A stretch of DNA of 5,111 bases. It comes from CAVQLX01 sp046727715. GTDB taxonomy: Bacteria > Desulfobacterota > Binatia > DP-6. Under the pieces are notes generated by a model. The model saw nothing but the letters and a program-made list of their open reading frames with translations, was not told the origin of the DNA and searched no databases. Of this stretch, positions 1 to 5,111 are shown piece by piece. Position 1 is the stretch's first letter. Each line of letters opens with the position of its first letter. The position numbers and the translations under genes are program-made. Location of the stretch: NCBI GenBank assembly GCA_046727715.1, contig JBKPDC010000269.1, forward strand, positions 1 to 5,111, given 5' to 3'.

Positions 1-241
1 TGCGAGCCGGGGTCATGAAGCTCGCCTCGAGGAGTGCGAGAGCATCCGAGGGAGACACACGGTACGGCGGCGGCAGCCTGGTCAGCACGGCGTACGCCTC
101 GACGAGGCCAGGACCCGCGACGTGCATGCGCTCCCCGCGCAGCAGCCGCCGGTCGATCTCCCCCGAGGCCGCGTCGTGATGCTCGTGCCAGCTGCAGACC
201 GCGGGCACCATGCAGCTGGTGTCGGGCAGAAAGCCTGGCAC
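1..241 (-). CDS. vapC: VapC-like PIN-domain ribonuclease toxin (partial, C-terminus outside window)
   Basis: This is the probable toxin of a type II toxin-antitoxin pair. PIN-domain proteins are Mg-dependent ribonucleases that cut tRNA or other RNA when the antitoxin is lost. The 80 visible residues run off the left edge; VapC proteins are usually about 130-150 residues, so roughly the N-terminal half is present. The start is taken as GTG at 239-241. It is the only usable start ahead of the motif FLPDTS, which carries the first catalytic Asp (residue 7), and the first ATG (residue 11) would remove that Asp. A second expected acidic residue is Glu48 in GLVEAYAVLTRLP, a typical PIN helix. The remaining acidic residues lie outside the window. 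The gene begins 6 nt after the antitoxin stop and in the same frame. No clear Shine-Dalgarno site precedes it, so translational coupling to the antitoxin is likely. The family call is strong; the RNA target cannot be inferred. Confidence 0.85.
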   Translation of the reverse strand, partial: MPGFLPDTSCMVPAVCSWHEHHDAASGEIDRRLLRGERMHVAGPGLVEAYAVLTRLPPPYRVSPSDALALLEASFMTPAR

Positions 242-247
242 GAGCGG

Positions 248-511
248 TCAGGAGGCGCCGCCGCGCTCCCGACGCAGCGTCCGACGCGTCTCTTCGACGG
301 TGCTGGCCCGCAGCACGCGGACGGGTCGCCTGGGCACCGCGACGAGGAGGCGCCCCTTGCGACGCAACGTGACGGGCAGCGGCTCGGGCTCGATCTCGAT
401 CCGTCCCTCTCGCCACCGAACCTCGAGGGGTGTCCCCGGCTCGAGCCCGGCCTCGCGCCGTATGCTTTTCGGGATCACGAGTCGGCCCGCGGAGTCGATG
501 GTCGTTCTCAT
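248..511 (-). CDS. vapB: VapB-like antitoxin, AbrB/MazE/SpoVT DNA-binding family
   Basis: This is the probable antitoxin, 87 residues. The N-terminal half (about residues 2-46) is a swapped-hairpin AbrB domain with the hallmark SAGRLVIPKSIRREAGL, followed by the strand pattern GTPLEVRWREGRIEIEP. This domain binds DNA as a dimer. The basic C-terminal part (about 47-87, containing RRTLRRERGG) would be the segment that wraps the toxin, as in known VapBC complexes. The ATG at 509-511 is chosen because it sits exactly at the start of the domain, with a modest SD-like GGTAGG about 9 nt upstream. The open frame continues upstream, antisense through chrA to about 1477, but that part is a composition artefact. 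The PIN toxin follows directly, so the two form an operon. The pair probably represses its own promoter, because an inverted repeat overlaps the start. The family is clear; the symbol vapB rests on the PIN partner. Confidence 0.87.
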   Translation of the reverse strand: MRTTIDSAGRLVIPKSIRREAGLEPGTPLEVRWREGRIEIEPEPLPVTLRRKGRLLVAVPRRPVRVLRASTVEETRRTLRRERGGAS

Positions 512-527
512 GGTATCGAACCTACCA
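511..527. promoter_or_regulatory. Candidate operator: 17-bp inverted repeat at the vapB start
   Basis: TGGTA and TACCA form a perfect 5-bp inverted repeat around a 7-nt spacer. The repeat touches the vapB start codon and covers its candidate -10 box. AbrB-type antitoxins commonly bind such short repeats in their own promoters, so this is a reasonable autoregulatory site. The arms are short and a chance match is possible. Confidence 0.35.
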
Positions 528-546
528 CAGATCATGCCATGGTCAA
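519..546 (-). promoter_or_regulatory. Candidate sigma70-type promoter of vapBC
   Basis: On the minus strand TTGACC (541-546, five of six matches to the -35 consensus) is followed by a 16-nt spacer and TAGGTT (519-524). The latter keeps the three most conserved -10 positions (T, A and final T) but matches only three of six overall. Transcription would begin at or very near the vapB ATG, so the message would be leaderless or nearly so. This conflicts with use of the SD-like GGTAGG, so one of the two readings is wrong. Confidence 0.35.
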
Positions 547-589
547 CGCGAGCGAGCCGCCCGTCGTCCACGTTCACGACCCGGGCTGG

Positions 590-598
590 TGCTATACC
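590..598 (+). promoter_or_regulatory. Weak candidate extended -10 promoter of chrA
   Basis: TGCTATACC fits the extended -10 pattern (TGn followed by a TATAAT-like hexamer, TATACC) and lies about 19 nt before the chrA ATG. There is no convincing -35 at normal spacing; TTCACG at 573-578 is only 14 nt away. No good SD site precedes the ATG either. The site is listed because it is the only promoter-like element in the gap on this strand. Confidence 0.25.
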
Positions 599-616
599 CG
601 CGTTCAATCCGATCAC

Positions 617-1702
617 ATGAAGACCAGACACGGCGCCCTGCGCGAGGTCGCGCTCGTCTTTCTGAAGCTCGGCTGCACGGCGTTCGGCGGCCCGGCCGCG
701 CACGTCGCCCTGCAGGAGGAAGAGTGCGTCCGCCGGCGACACTGGGTCGACCGGCAGCGGTTCCTCGATCTGCTCGCGGCCACCAACTTGATTCCGGGAC
801 CGAACTCCACGGAGATGGCGATCCACCTGGGCCGGCAGCGGGCGGGCTGGCCCGGGCTCGTCGTCGGCGGCGTCGCCTTCGTCCTCCCGTCCGCGCTGCT
901 CGTGACGGCGCTCGCGTGGGCCTACTCGCGATGGGGCGCCGTCCCGGAGGCCAGCACGACCCTCGCGGCGCTCCGCCCTGCGGTGCTGGTCGTCATCCTC
1001 GACGCTCTCTACGGCTTCGCGCGCACCGCCCTTCGTGGACCCTATACGCTCGCCGCCGCACTGGTGGCCGGCGCCCTGGCGCTCGGCGGCGCGTCGGAGG
1101 TGGTGCTCGTGTTCGCGGCGCTCGGTGTCGGGCTGCTCACGGCGCGCATCACCCCGGGCCGCCTGCGTGCCGTGCCGCTCGTCGAGCTCTTGCTCGTCTG
1201 CACCAAGATCGGGGCCACGCTCTTCGGGAGCGGCTACGTGTTGATCGCCTATCTCCGCAGCGAGATCGTCGGTCGCGGCTGGCTCGACGACGGCCGGCTG
1301 CTCGACGCCGTCGCGGTCGGGCAGATCACTCCAGGCCCGGTCTCCACGGCCGCGACGTTCGTCGGCTACCTGATCGCGGGGCTCCCCGGCGCCGCGGTCG
1401 CGACGCTCGGCATGTTCCTCCCGAGCTTCGCCTTCGTCGCCGCCACCGGCCCGCTCATCGAGCACTGGCTCAACCACCCGGCGGCGCGTGCCGCGCTCGA
1501 CCTGGTGAACGCCGTCGTGGTCGGCCTGATCGCCGCCGTGGTCGTCCGGCTCGCCCCCGCCGCGCTCGCGAGTACGTTCGCGGTGGCCGTCGCCGTCGCG
1601 GCCGCCGGCGCCCGCTGGGGCCTCGGGCTCGGCGGCACGACCGTGATGGCCATCGCGGCCCTGGTGGGACTGCTCCGAGCGGTGCTCGCCCCGACGCCGT
1701 GA
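617..1702 (+). CDS. chrA: Chromate transporter ChrA, long-chain (two-domain) type
   Basis: This is an integral inner-membrane protein of the CHR family; characterised members expel chromate and give resistance. It has 361 residues, slightly short of the usual 390-400, and shows both homologous halves. The first half carries TAFGGPAAH (residues 21-29), then TNLIPGPNSTEMAIHLG (56-72). The second half carries TLFGSGYVL (201-209), then GQITPGPVSTA (235-245) and GYLIAGLPGA (250-259). The paired FGxG and PGP motifs are the family signature. Long hydrophobic stretches between them (for example 81-102, 121-133, 144-177, 246-278, 298-352) fit about ten membrane segments. The frame is open upstream to 122, but ATG 617 is chosen because the family's N-terminus (LREVALVFLKLG) begins just after it. 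It is divergent from vapBC and convergent with glgX. No chrB or other chromate gene is visible. Substrate is inferred from family; some CHR proteins have unknown substrates. Confidence 0.93.
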   Translation: MKTRHGALREVALVFLKLGCTAFGGPAAHVALQEEECVRRRHWVDRQRFLDLLAATNLIPGPNSTEMAIHLGRQRAGWPGLVVGGVAFVLPSALLVTALAWAYSRWGAVPEASTTLAALRPAVLVVILDALYGFARTALRGPYTLAAALVAGALALGGASEVVLVFAALGVGLLTARITPGRLRAVPLVELLLVCTKIGATLFGSGYVLIAYLRSEIVGRGWLDDGRLLDAVAVGQITPGPVSTAATFVGYLIAGLPGAAVATLGMFLPSFAFVAATGPLIEHWLNHPAARAALDLVNAVVVGLIAAVVVRLAPAALASTFAVAVAVAAAGARWGLGLGGTTVMAIAALVGLLRAVLAPTP

Positions 1703-1703
1703 C

Positions 1704-1727
1704 GGCGAGGCTCGCGGTCGCCTCGTT
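1704..1727. terminator. Weak hairpin in the convergent chrA-glgX gap
   Basis: CGAGGC (1706-1711) pairs with GCCTCG (1720-1725) across an 8-nt loop, and two G-T pairs extend the stem outward. An alternative stem, GGCGA with TCGCC, competes with it. It lies between the two converging stop codons, where a bidirectional terminator is expected, but neither strand shows a T-tract after the stem. In such GC-rich DNA, termination may be Rho-dependent instead. Confidence 0.25.
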
Positions 1728-1743
1728 CCCGCGCTGCCGCCGG

Positions 1744-3900
1744 TCAGCCGACCGCGAGTCGGCGGCCACCCTCGACCGCGCGACGTGCCTCCCCCGCCGC
1801 TCTGGCTGGCAGGAGCTGCAGTAACACCAGGGCGTACCGCGGCAGCGCGTACGTCCTAGACGGGCGGCCGTGCTTGCCGGGGCGCGCCGTGTTGATCAGC
1901 TCGCGCCAGGTCCCCATCGCGGGCAGCGTGAAGGTGCAGTGCTCCGCGCCACCGTTCACCAGCAGGAGCAACGTGTCGCCGGCCACCGGACGCCCGTGAT
2001 CGTCGATCTCGTCGCTGGCCCCGCCGTGCAGAAGCATCCCGAGCGCATGCGCGTCGGCCCGGTGCCAGTCCGCGTCGGTGAGCTCCTTGCCGTCGGGCCC
2101 GAGCCAGGTGACGTCCTTGGTCCCGTCGCCCGATACCGGTGCGCCGCGGAAGAAGCTGCGCCGGCGCAGCACGGGATGGCGGCGCCGCAGGGCGAACAGC
2201 TCGCGGGTGAACGCCAGCATCTCCTCGCCGCGCGGGTCCAGGTCCCAGTGCACCCAGCTGGTCTCGTTGTCCTGGCAGTATGCGTTGTTGTTGCCGTGCT
2301 GCGTGCGGCGCATCTCGTCGCCGGCGGAGAGCATGGGCACGCCCTGCGAGCACGCGAGCGTGGCCAGCAGGCTGCGGGCGACGCGCTCGCGCAGCCGGAG
2401 CACGTCGGGACGGTCGGTGTCACCCTCGACGCCCCAGTTGCGGCTCCAGTTGGCGTCGTTCCCGTCCTGGTTCTGCTCGCCGTTGGCCTCGTTGTGCTTG
2501 CGCTCGTAGCTCACCAGGTCGCGCAGCGTGAAGCCGTCATGGCAGGTGACGAAGTTGATGCTGGCGTACGGGCTGCGCGCCGTCGCGCCGTAGAGATCGC
2601 TGCTCCCCGTGAGCCGGTAGCCCAGGTCGGCGAGCTGGCCGGCGTCACCGCGCCAGAAGCGCCGCACGGTGTCGCGGTACTTGCCGTTCCACTCCGTCCA
2701 GCCGACCGGGAAATTGCCCACCTGGTAGCCGCCGGGACCGAGGTCCCACGGCTCAGCGATGAGCTTCACCTGTGACAGCACCGGGTCCTGAGCGATGAGA
2801 TCGAAGAACGTCCCGAGGCGCTTCACGTCGTAGAGCTCGCGCGCGAGGGCAGGCGCCAGGTCGAAACGGAAGCCATCGACGTGCATCTCGAGCACCCAGT
2901 AGCGCAGGCTGTCCATGATGAGCTGAATGGTGCGCGGGTGGACCATGTTGAGACTGTTGCCGCAGCCCGTGAAATCCATGTAGTGGCGCGGGTCAGCCGG
3001 GTCGGTGCGGTAGTAGGATGCATTGTCGATGCCGCGCAGCGACAGCGTCGGCCCGCCCTCGCCGCCCTCGCCGGTATGGTTGTAGACGACGTCGAGGATC
3101 ACCTCCATCCCGGCGCCGTGGAGGCGCTTCACCATCGTCTTGAATTCCGCCACCTGGCTCCCGGGCGGGCCGGCCGCATAGCGCAGGTCGGGCGCGAAGA
3201 ACGCGACCGAGTTGTAGCCCCAGTAGTTGGTCAGGCCGCGGGCCGCCACCGCAGACTCCGTTCCGAAGTGGTGCACCGGCATCAGCTCGACGGCCGTCAC
3301 ACCCAACGCGACGAGATGCTCCAGGACCGGATCCATGCCGAGCCCGAGGTAGGTGCCACGGAGCGCCTGCGGCACGCCGGGATGGAGCTTCGTCAGGCCG
3401 CGCACGTGGCACTCGTACACCACGGTGCGACTCCAGGGGGTCCGCGGCGGACGGTCGTCGCCCCAGCTGAACGCGGGCTCGACCACGATGCACTTCGGCA
3501 TGACGCCGGCGCTGTCGATCGTGCTGGCGGTCTCGCCGCTCGCGTCGGTCGGGTCATGCCCGGAGACCGCCGGGCTCACGAGAATGGGCCCGCTGAGCGC
3601 CCGCGCATAGGGATCGATCAGCAGCTTCGCGGGATTGAAGCGGTGGCCCTCGCGCGGCGTCCAGGGCCCGTGCACGCGGTAGCCGTAGAGCTGTCCGGGC
3701 CGCACGTCGGGAAGACGGGCATGCCATACGAAGCCGTCTCGCTCGGTGAACGGGATGCGCGCGGCTTCGCGCACGTCTTCTGGCCGGTCGAACAGGCAGA
3801 GCTCGACGCCGGTTGCATGCTCCGAGAAGAGCGCGAAGTTGACTCCCTCGCCGTCCCAGGTCGGACCGAGGGGGTGCGGGCTACCGGGCCAGACGCGCAT
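1744..3900 (-). CDS. glgX: Glycogen debranching enzyme GlgX (GH13 isoamylase type)
   Basis: This cytoplasmic enzyme hydrolyses alpha-1,6 branch points, typically of phosphorylase-trimmed glycogen, and so feeds glycogen breakdown. It has 718 residues, complete, a little longer than the 657 of E. coli GlgX. A CBM48-like N-terminal domain (about 8-100) includes PLGPTWDGEGVNFALFSEHA and YGYRVHGPW. The GH13 barrel follows with all four conserved regions: DVVYNH (270-275), GFRFDLAP with nucleophile Asp347, LIAEPWDLG with acid/base Glu383, and TCHDGF with Asp455. AGDEMRRTQHGNNNAYCQDN (526-545) is also typical of the GlgX/TreX group. A C-terminal beta domain (about 640-698) ends in a basic tail. The ATG is preceded by a weak SD (AAGAG, 5 nt away) and matches the family N-terminus. 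No other glg or tre gene is visible, so a TreX-like role in a trehalose pathway cannot be excluded. Confidence 0.96.
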   Translation of the reverse strand: MRVWPGSPHPLGPTWDGEGVNFALFSEHATGVELCLFDRPEDVREAARIPFTERDGFVWHARLPDVRPGQLYGYRVHGPWTPREGHRFNPAKLLIDPYARALSGPILVSPAVSGHDPTDASGETASTIDSAGVMPKCIVVEPAFSWGDDRPPRTPWSRTVVYECHVRGLTKLHPGVPQALRGTYLGLGMDPVLEHLVALGVTAVELMPVHHFGTESAVAARGLTNYWGYNSVAFFAPDLRYAAGPPGSQVAEFKTMVKRLHGAGMEVILDVVYNHTGEGGEGGPTLSLRGIDNASYYRTDPADPRHYMDFTGCGNSLNMVHPRTIQLIMDSLRYWVLEMHVDGFRFDLAPALARELYDVKRLGTFFDLIAQDPVLSQVKLIAEPWDLGPGGYQVGNFPVGWTEWNGKYRDTVRRFWRGDAGQLADLGYRLTGSSDLYGATARSPYASINFVTCHDGFTLRDLVSYERKHNEANGEQNQDGNDANWSRNWGVEGDTDRPDVLRLRERVARSLLATLACSQGVPMLSAGDEMRRTQHGNNNAYCQDNETSWVHWDLDPRGEEMLAFTRELFALRRRHPVLRRRSFFRGAPVSGDGTKDVTWLGPDGKELTDADWHRADAHALGMLLHGGASDEIDDHGRPVAGDTLLLLVNGGAEHCTFTLPAMGTWRELINTARPGKHGRPSRTYALPRYALVLLQLLPARAAGEARRAVEGGRRLAVG

Positions 3901-4086
3901 CCCGGCTCTTTACCGGAGCGCCGGCGCGCCTTGAAAGGTGTCGGACTGGTACCGCCCGGACTACTTCGCGCGCCTCGCCGCCGCGGGCGGCCTGACGCAC
4001 AACCCGAACGGGCGCGGCGGACAGCGTCACCGGGTTCCGCTGCGGGCGCGATCCCGAGCCGGCGGCGCCGGCGAAGTGACGGCCGC
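3901..4086. other. Intergenic gap between glgX and the DUF2950 gene
   Basis: This 186-bp gap lies upstream of glgX and downstream of the DUF2950 gene, both on the minus strand. It should hold the glgX promoter and the end of the DUF2950 transcript. No convincing promoter was found for glgX: the best pair, TTTCAA and TAAAGA with an 18-nt spacer, matches only three of six at each box. A GC hairpin sits at 4058-4072. A plus-strand frame opening at GTG 3938 has 27 codons in a row ending in G or C, which is coding-like, but there is no ribosome site and no recognised product, so it is not called as a gene. Confidence 0.6.
4058..4072. terminator. GC hairpin downstream of the DUF2950 gene
   Basis: GCCGGC (4058-4063) pairs perfectly with GCCGGC (4067-4072) around a 3-nt loop. 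It lies 15 nt past the DUF2950 stop codon on the minus strand, a sensible place for a terminator. The stem is only 6 bp and no T-tract follows, so it is at best a weak intrinsic terminator and could be chance in GC-rich DNA. Confidence 0.25.
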
Positions 4087-5019
4087 TCAGCGCGTCGGCG
4101 CCCAGGACGTGTCGGGGTCGTAGGACGTGATCGTCTTCGCGGCCTCCGCGGTCTGCGCTCCCAGATCCTTCTGGAAGACGACGCCCTGCGAGTTCACCAG
4201 GAACGTCATGATGCCGCTCTGGCCGTACTCCGCGGGCCACGCGAGGAGCGCGAACCCGCCCGTCATCTTGCCATCCTTCACGTAGCTCCGGGCGCCACCC
4301 GGGGCGTTCGCACCCTGGCCGGTCAGGATGCGGAAGAAGTAGCCGTGATATGGCCGGGGCGTGACGGGCTGTTGCGCCAGGTCGTACCCCTCGGCCGACG
4401 CCGACGCGAACAGCGGACCCAGCGGGCTTTCGTCCTTCCCGCTTGCATCCTCCCAGTAGAGGCCGTCGTGCTGGCCGGGGGCGCTGAGGAACTTCTGGGC
4501 GTAGGTCCGTTCACCGCCGCGCACCGTGCTCGCGCGGGCGTATTCCTCCTGCGCATCGACGTAGGCGCGCGACGCGGCGATGGCCATGAGCTCGTTGCGC
4601 CCGATACGGCGGTTCAGCAGCTCGTCCTTCCCTGCGGCGGTGTCGAAGCGCCATCGCTCCCCGTCCTTGACGAGCGGGATGGCGAAGGGCGTGGCCTGAC
4701 GGCCGATGTGCGCGATCGTCGCGCCGTCCGGCAGGGTCTCGAACCGGGTGCGCTCCGTCGCCTTGGCGACGAAGCGTCGGCGGTCCTCGGCGTCCGCCAC
4801 CTCGTCTCCCGACGACACGATGACCTCCGCGTCGGGGCCGAGGACGGCGAGCAGCTTCACGGTGTCATTGCTGCGCGCGGCCGTGACCAGGGCCTGCATC
4901 GCCGCACTCGGACTCTCGAACCGCGTCTGCGTGGCCGGTCCCTCCGCGAACGTCGCGGCGGCGCCGGCACAGAGGATCGCCAGAGCCACGGGCAGGAACA
5001 GGTCGCGCATCGCCATCAT
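4087..5019 (-). CDS. DUF2950 family secreted protein of unknown function
   Basis: This is a 310-residue protein that I recognise as DUF2950; no biochemical function is established for the family. The N-terminus is a Sec signal peptide: Arg5, a hydrophobic core at 7-22, and a likely cleavage after ATFA (residue 25). Cys17 does not sit in a proper lipobox, so a lipoprotein is unlikely. The mature protein would be periplasmic or exported. Family-like segments include FAIPLVKDGERWRFD (112-126), GKDELLNRRIGRNE (130-143), a central DGLYWE (185-190), and the conserved C-terminal run from YHGYFFRILTGQG (224-236) through KMTGGFALLAWPAEYG (251-266) to SYDPDTSW (299-306). Three candidate ATGs lie at 5019, 5016 and 5010. 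GGGAGAGG abuts the first, so 5016 has the better SD spacing and may be the true start. It lies 15 bp behind the upstream DUF3300-like gene, implying one operon. Confidence 0.88.
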   Translation of the reverse strand: MMAMRDLFLPVALAILCAGAAATFAEGPATQTRFESPSAAMQALVTAARSNDTVKLLAVLGPDAEVIVSSGDEVADAEDRRRFVAKATERTRFETLPDGATIAHIGRQATPFAIPLVKDGERWRFDTAAGKDELLNRRIGRNELMAIAASRAYVDAQEEYARASTVRGGERTYAQKFLSAPGQHDGLYWEDASGKDESPLGPLFASASAEGYDLAQQPVTPRPYHGYFFRILTGQGANAPGGARSYVKDGKMTGGFALLAWPAEYGQSGIMTFLVNSQGVVFQKDLGAQTAEAAKTITSYDPDTSWAPTR

Positions 5020-5027
5020 CCTCTCCC
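5020..5027 (-). promoter_or_regulatory. Ribosome binding site of the DUF2950 gene
   Basis: On the minus strand GGGAGAGG directly touches the first ATG (5017-5019). The GGAG core is 3 nt from that ATG, 6 nt from the second (5014-5016) and 12 nt from the third (5008-5010). The usual spacing favours the second ATG, giving a 309-residue protein with the same signal peptide. Confidence 0.6.
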
Positions 5028-5034
5028 GATTCGA

Positions 5035-5111
5035 CTAGTGCCGCCGGCCGCCGCGCCCGCCGCCACCCCCGCCGCCGCGGCGCCCGCCGCCCCCGAAGCC
5101 AGGCCCGCCAC
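5035..5111 (-). CDS. C-terminal Gly/Arg-rich tail of a probable DUF3300 protein (partial)
   Basis: Only the last 24 codons and the TAG stop are inside the window; the gene continues past the right edge. In the frame ending at TAG 5035-5037 the tail is almost pure glycine and arginine, starting GGPGFGGGGRR and ending RGGRRH. Secreted DUF3300 proteins often end in such Gly/Arg/His-rich tails, and DUF3300 genes are commonly found directly before DUF2950 genes, as here with a 15-bp gap. The DUF3300 call is therefore inference from tail composition and neighbourhood; no diagnostic part of that domain is visible. Other Gly-rich exported or RNA-binding proteins could end similarly. That this frame is coding is supported by its stop codon being placed just before the DUF2950 ribosome site. 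Confidence 0.6.
   Translation of the reverse strand, partial: GGPGFGGGGRRGGGGGGGRGGRRH

Noticed and set aside
14..19. Short plus-strand ATG near the left edge opening a 112-codon frame (34-372).
   Set aside because: The translation is Arg/Ala/Pro-rich shadow sequence antisense to the PIN toxin and the antitoxin, whose motifs are clear on the minus strand.
122..616. Upstream plus-strand extension of the chrA frame by about 165 residues.
   Set aside because: It runs antisense over vapC and vapB and resembles nothing in the CHR family, whose N-terminus fits ATG 617.
512..1477. Long minus-strand open frame running antisense through chrA and continuous with vapB, as if an N-terminal extension of about 320 residues.
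   Set aside because: Its translation is low-complexity (rich in Arg, Glu, Gly, Asp and Ala) and lies opposite a clear membrane protein. The AbrB domain begins exactly at the internal ATG 509-511. The open frame is a by-product of high GC.
1870..2775. Plus-strand open frame of 301 codons inside glgX.
   Set aside because: It is antisense to the GlgX coding frame, which carries the intact catalytic motifs. The translation is repetitive Val/Ala/Gly-rich sequence with no recognisable domain.
5035..5108. GGC/GCC-rich tract considered as a simple-sequence repeat or hairpin.
   Set aside because: It is explained by glycine and arginine codons in the frame ending at TAG 5035-5037. The units are irregular and do not form a tandem array.

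Overview
The window is GC-rich bacterial chromosome. Third codon positions are almost all G or C, and the genes are packed with short gaps. The gene content (a VapBC module, a long-chain ChrA, GlgX and a DUF3300-DUF2950 pair) would suit a high-GC proteobacterium-like or uncultivated soil or sediment lineage such as Rokubacteria or Binatia. That placement is inference from base composition and gene style, not from a marker gene. No RNA gene, insertion sequence, CRISPR array or phage gene is visible.

Layout. (1) Positions 1-511, minus strand: a type II toxin-antitoxin operon, with an AbrB/SpoVT-type antitoxin (vapB-like, 248-511) followed by a PIN-domain toxin (vapC-like, starting at GTG 241 and cut by the left edge). 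(2) Positions 512-616: a divergent control region with a candidate vapB promoter, a 17-bp inverted repeat over the vapB start, and a weak candidate chrA promoter. (3) Positions 617-1702, plus strand: chrA, a two-domain chromate transporter. (4) Positions 1703-1743: a short convergent gap with a weak hairpin. (5) Positions 1744-3900, minus strand: glgX, a complete glycogen debranching enzyme with all GH13 catalytic residues. (6) Positions 3901-4086: a non-annotated gap with a GC hairpin and a short plus-strand stretch of coding-like composition. (7) Positions 4087-5111, minus strand: a secreted DUF2950 protein, preceded by the Gly/Arg-rich C-terminal tail of what is probably a DUF3300 protein, cut by the right edge. 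These last two look like one operon.

The genes fall into four apparently independent functions: toxin-antitoxin, chromate efflux, glycogen breakdown, and an uncharacterised envelope protein pair. Nothing in the window ties them into one pathway. The region reads mostly as ordinary chromosome. The points most worth a second look are the DUF3300-DUF2950 pair, the in-frame vapB-TGA-vapC arrangement with its candidate operator, and the orphan coding-like stretch upstream of glgX.
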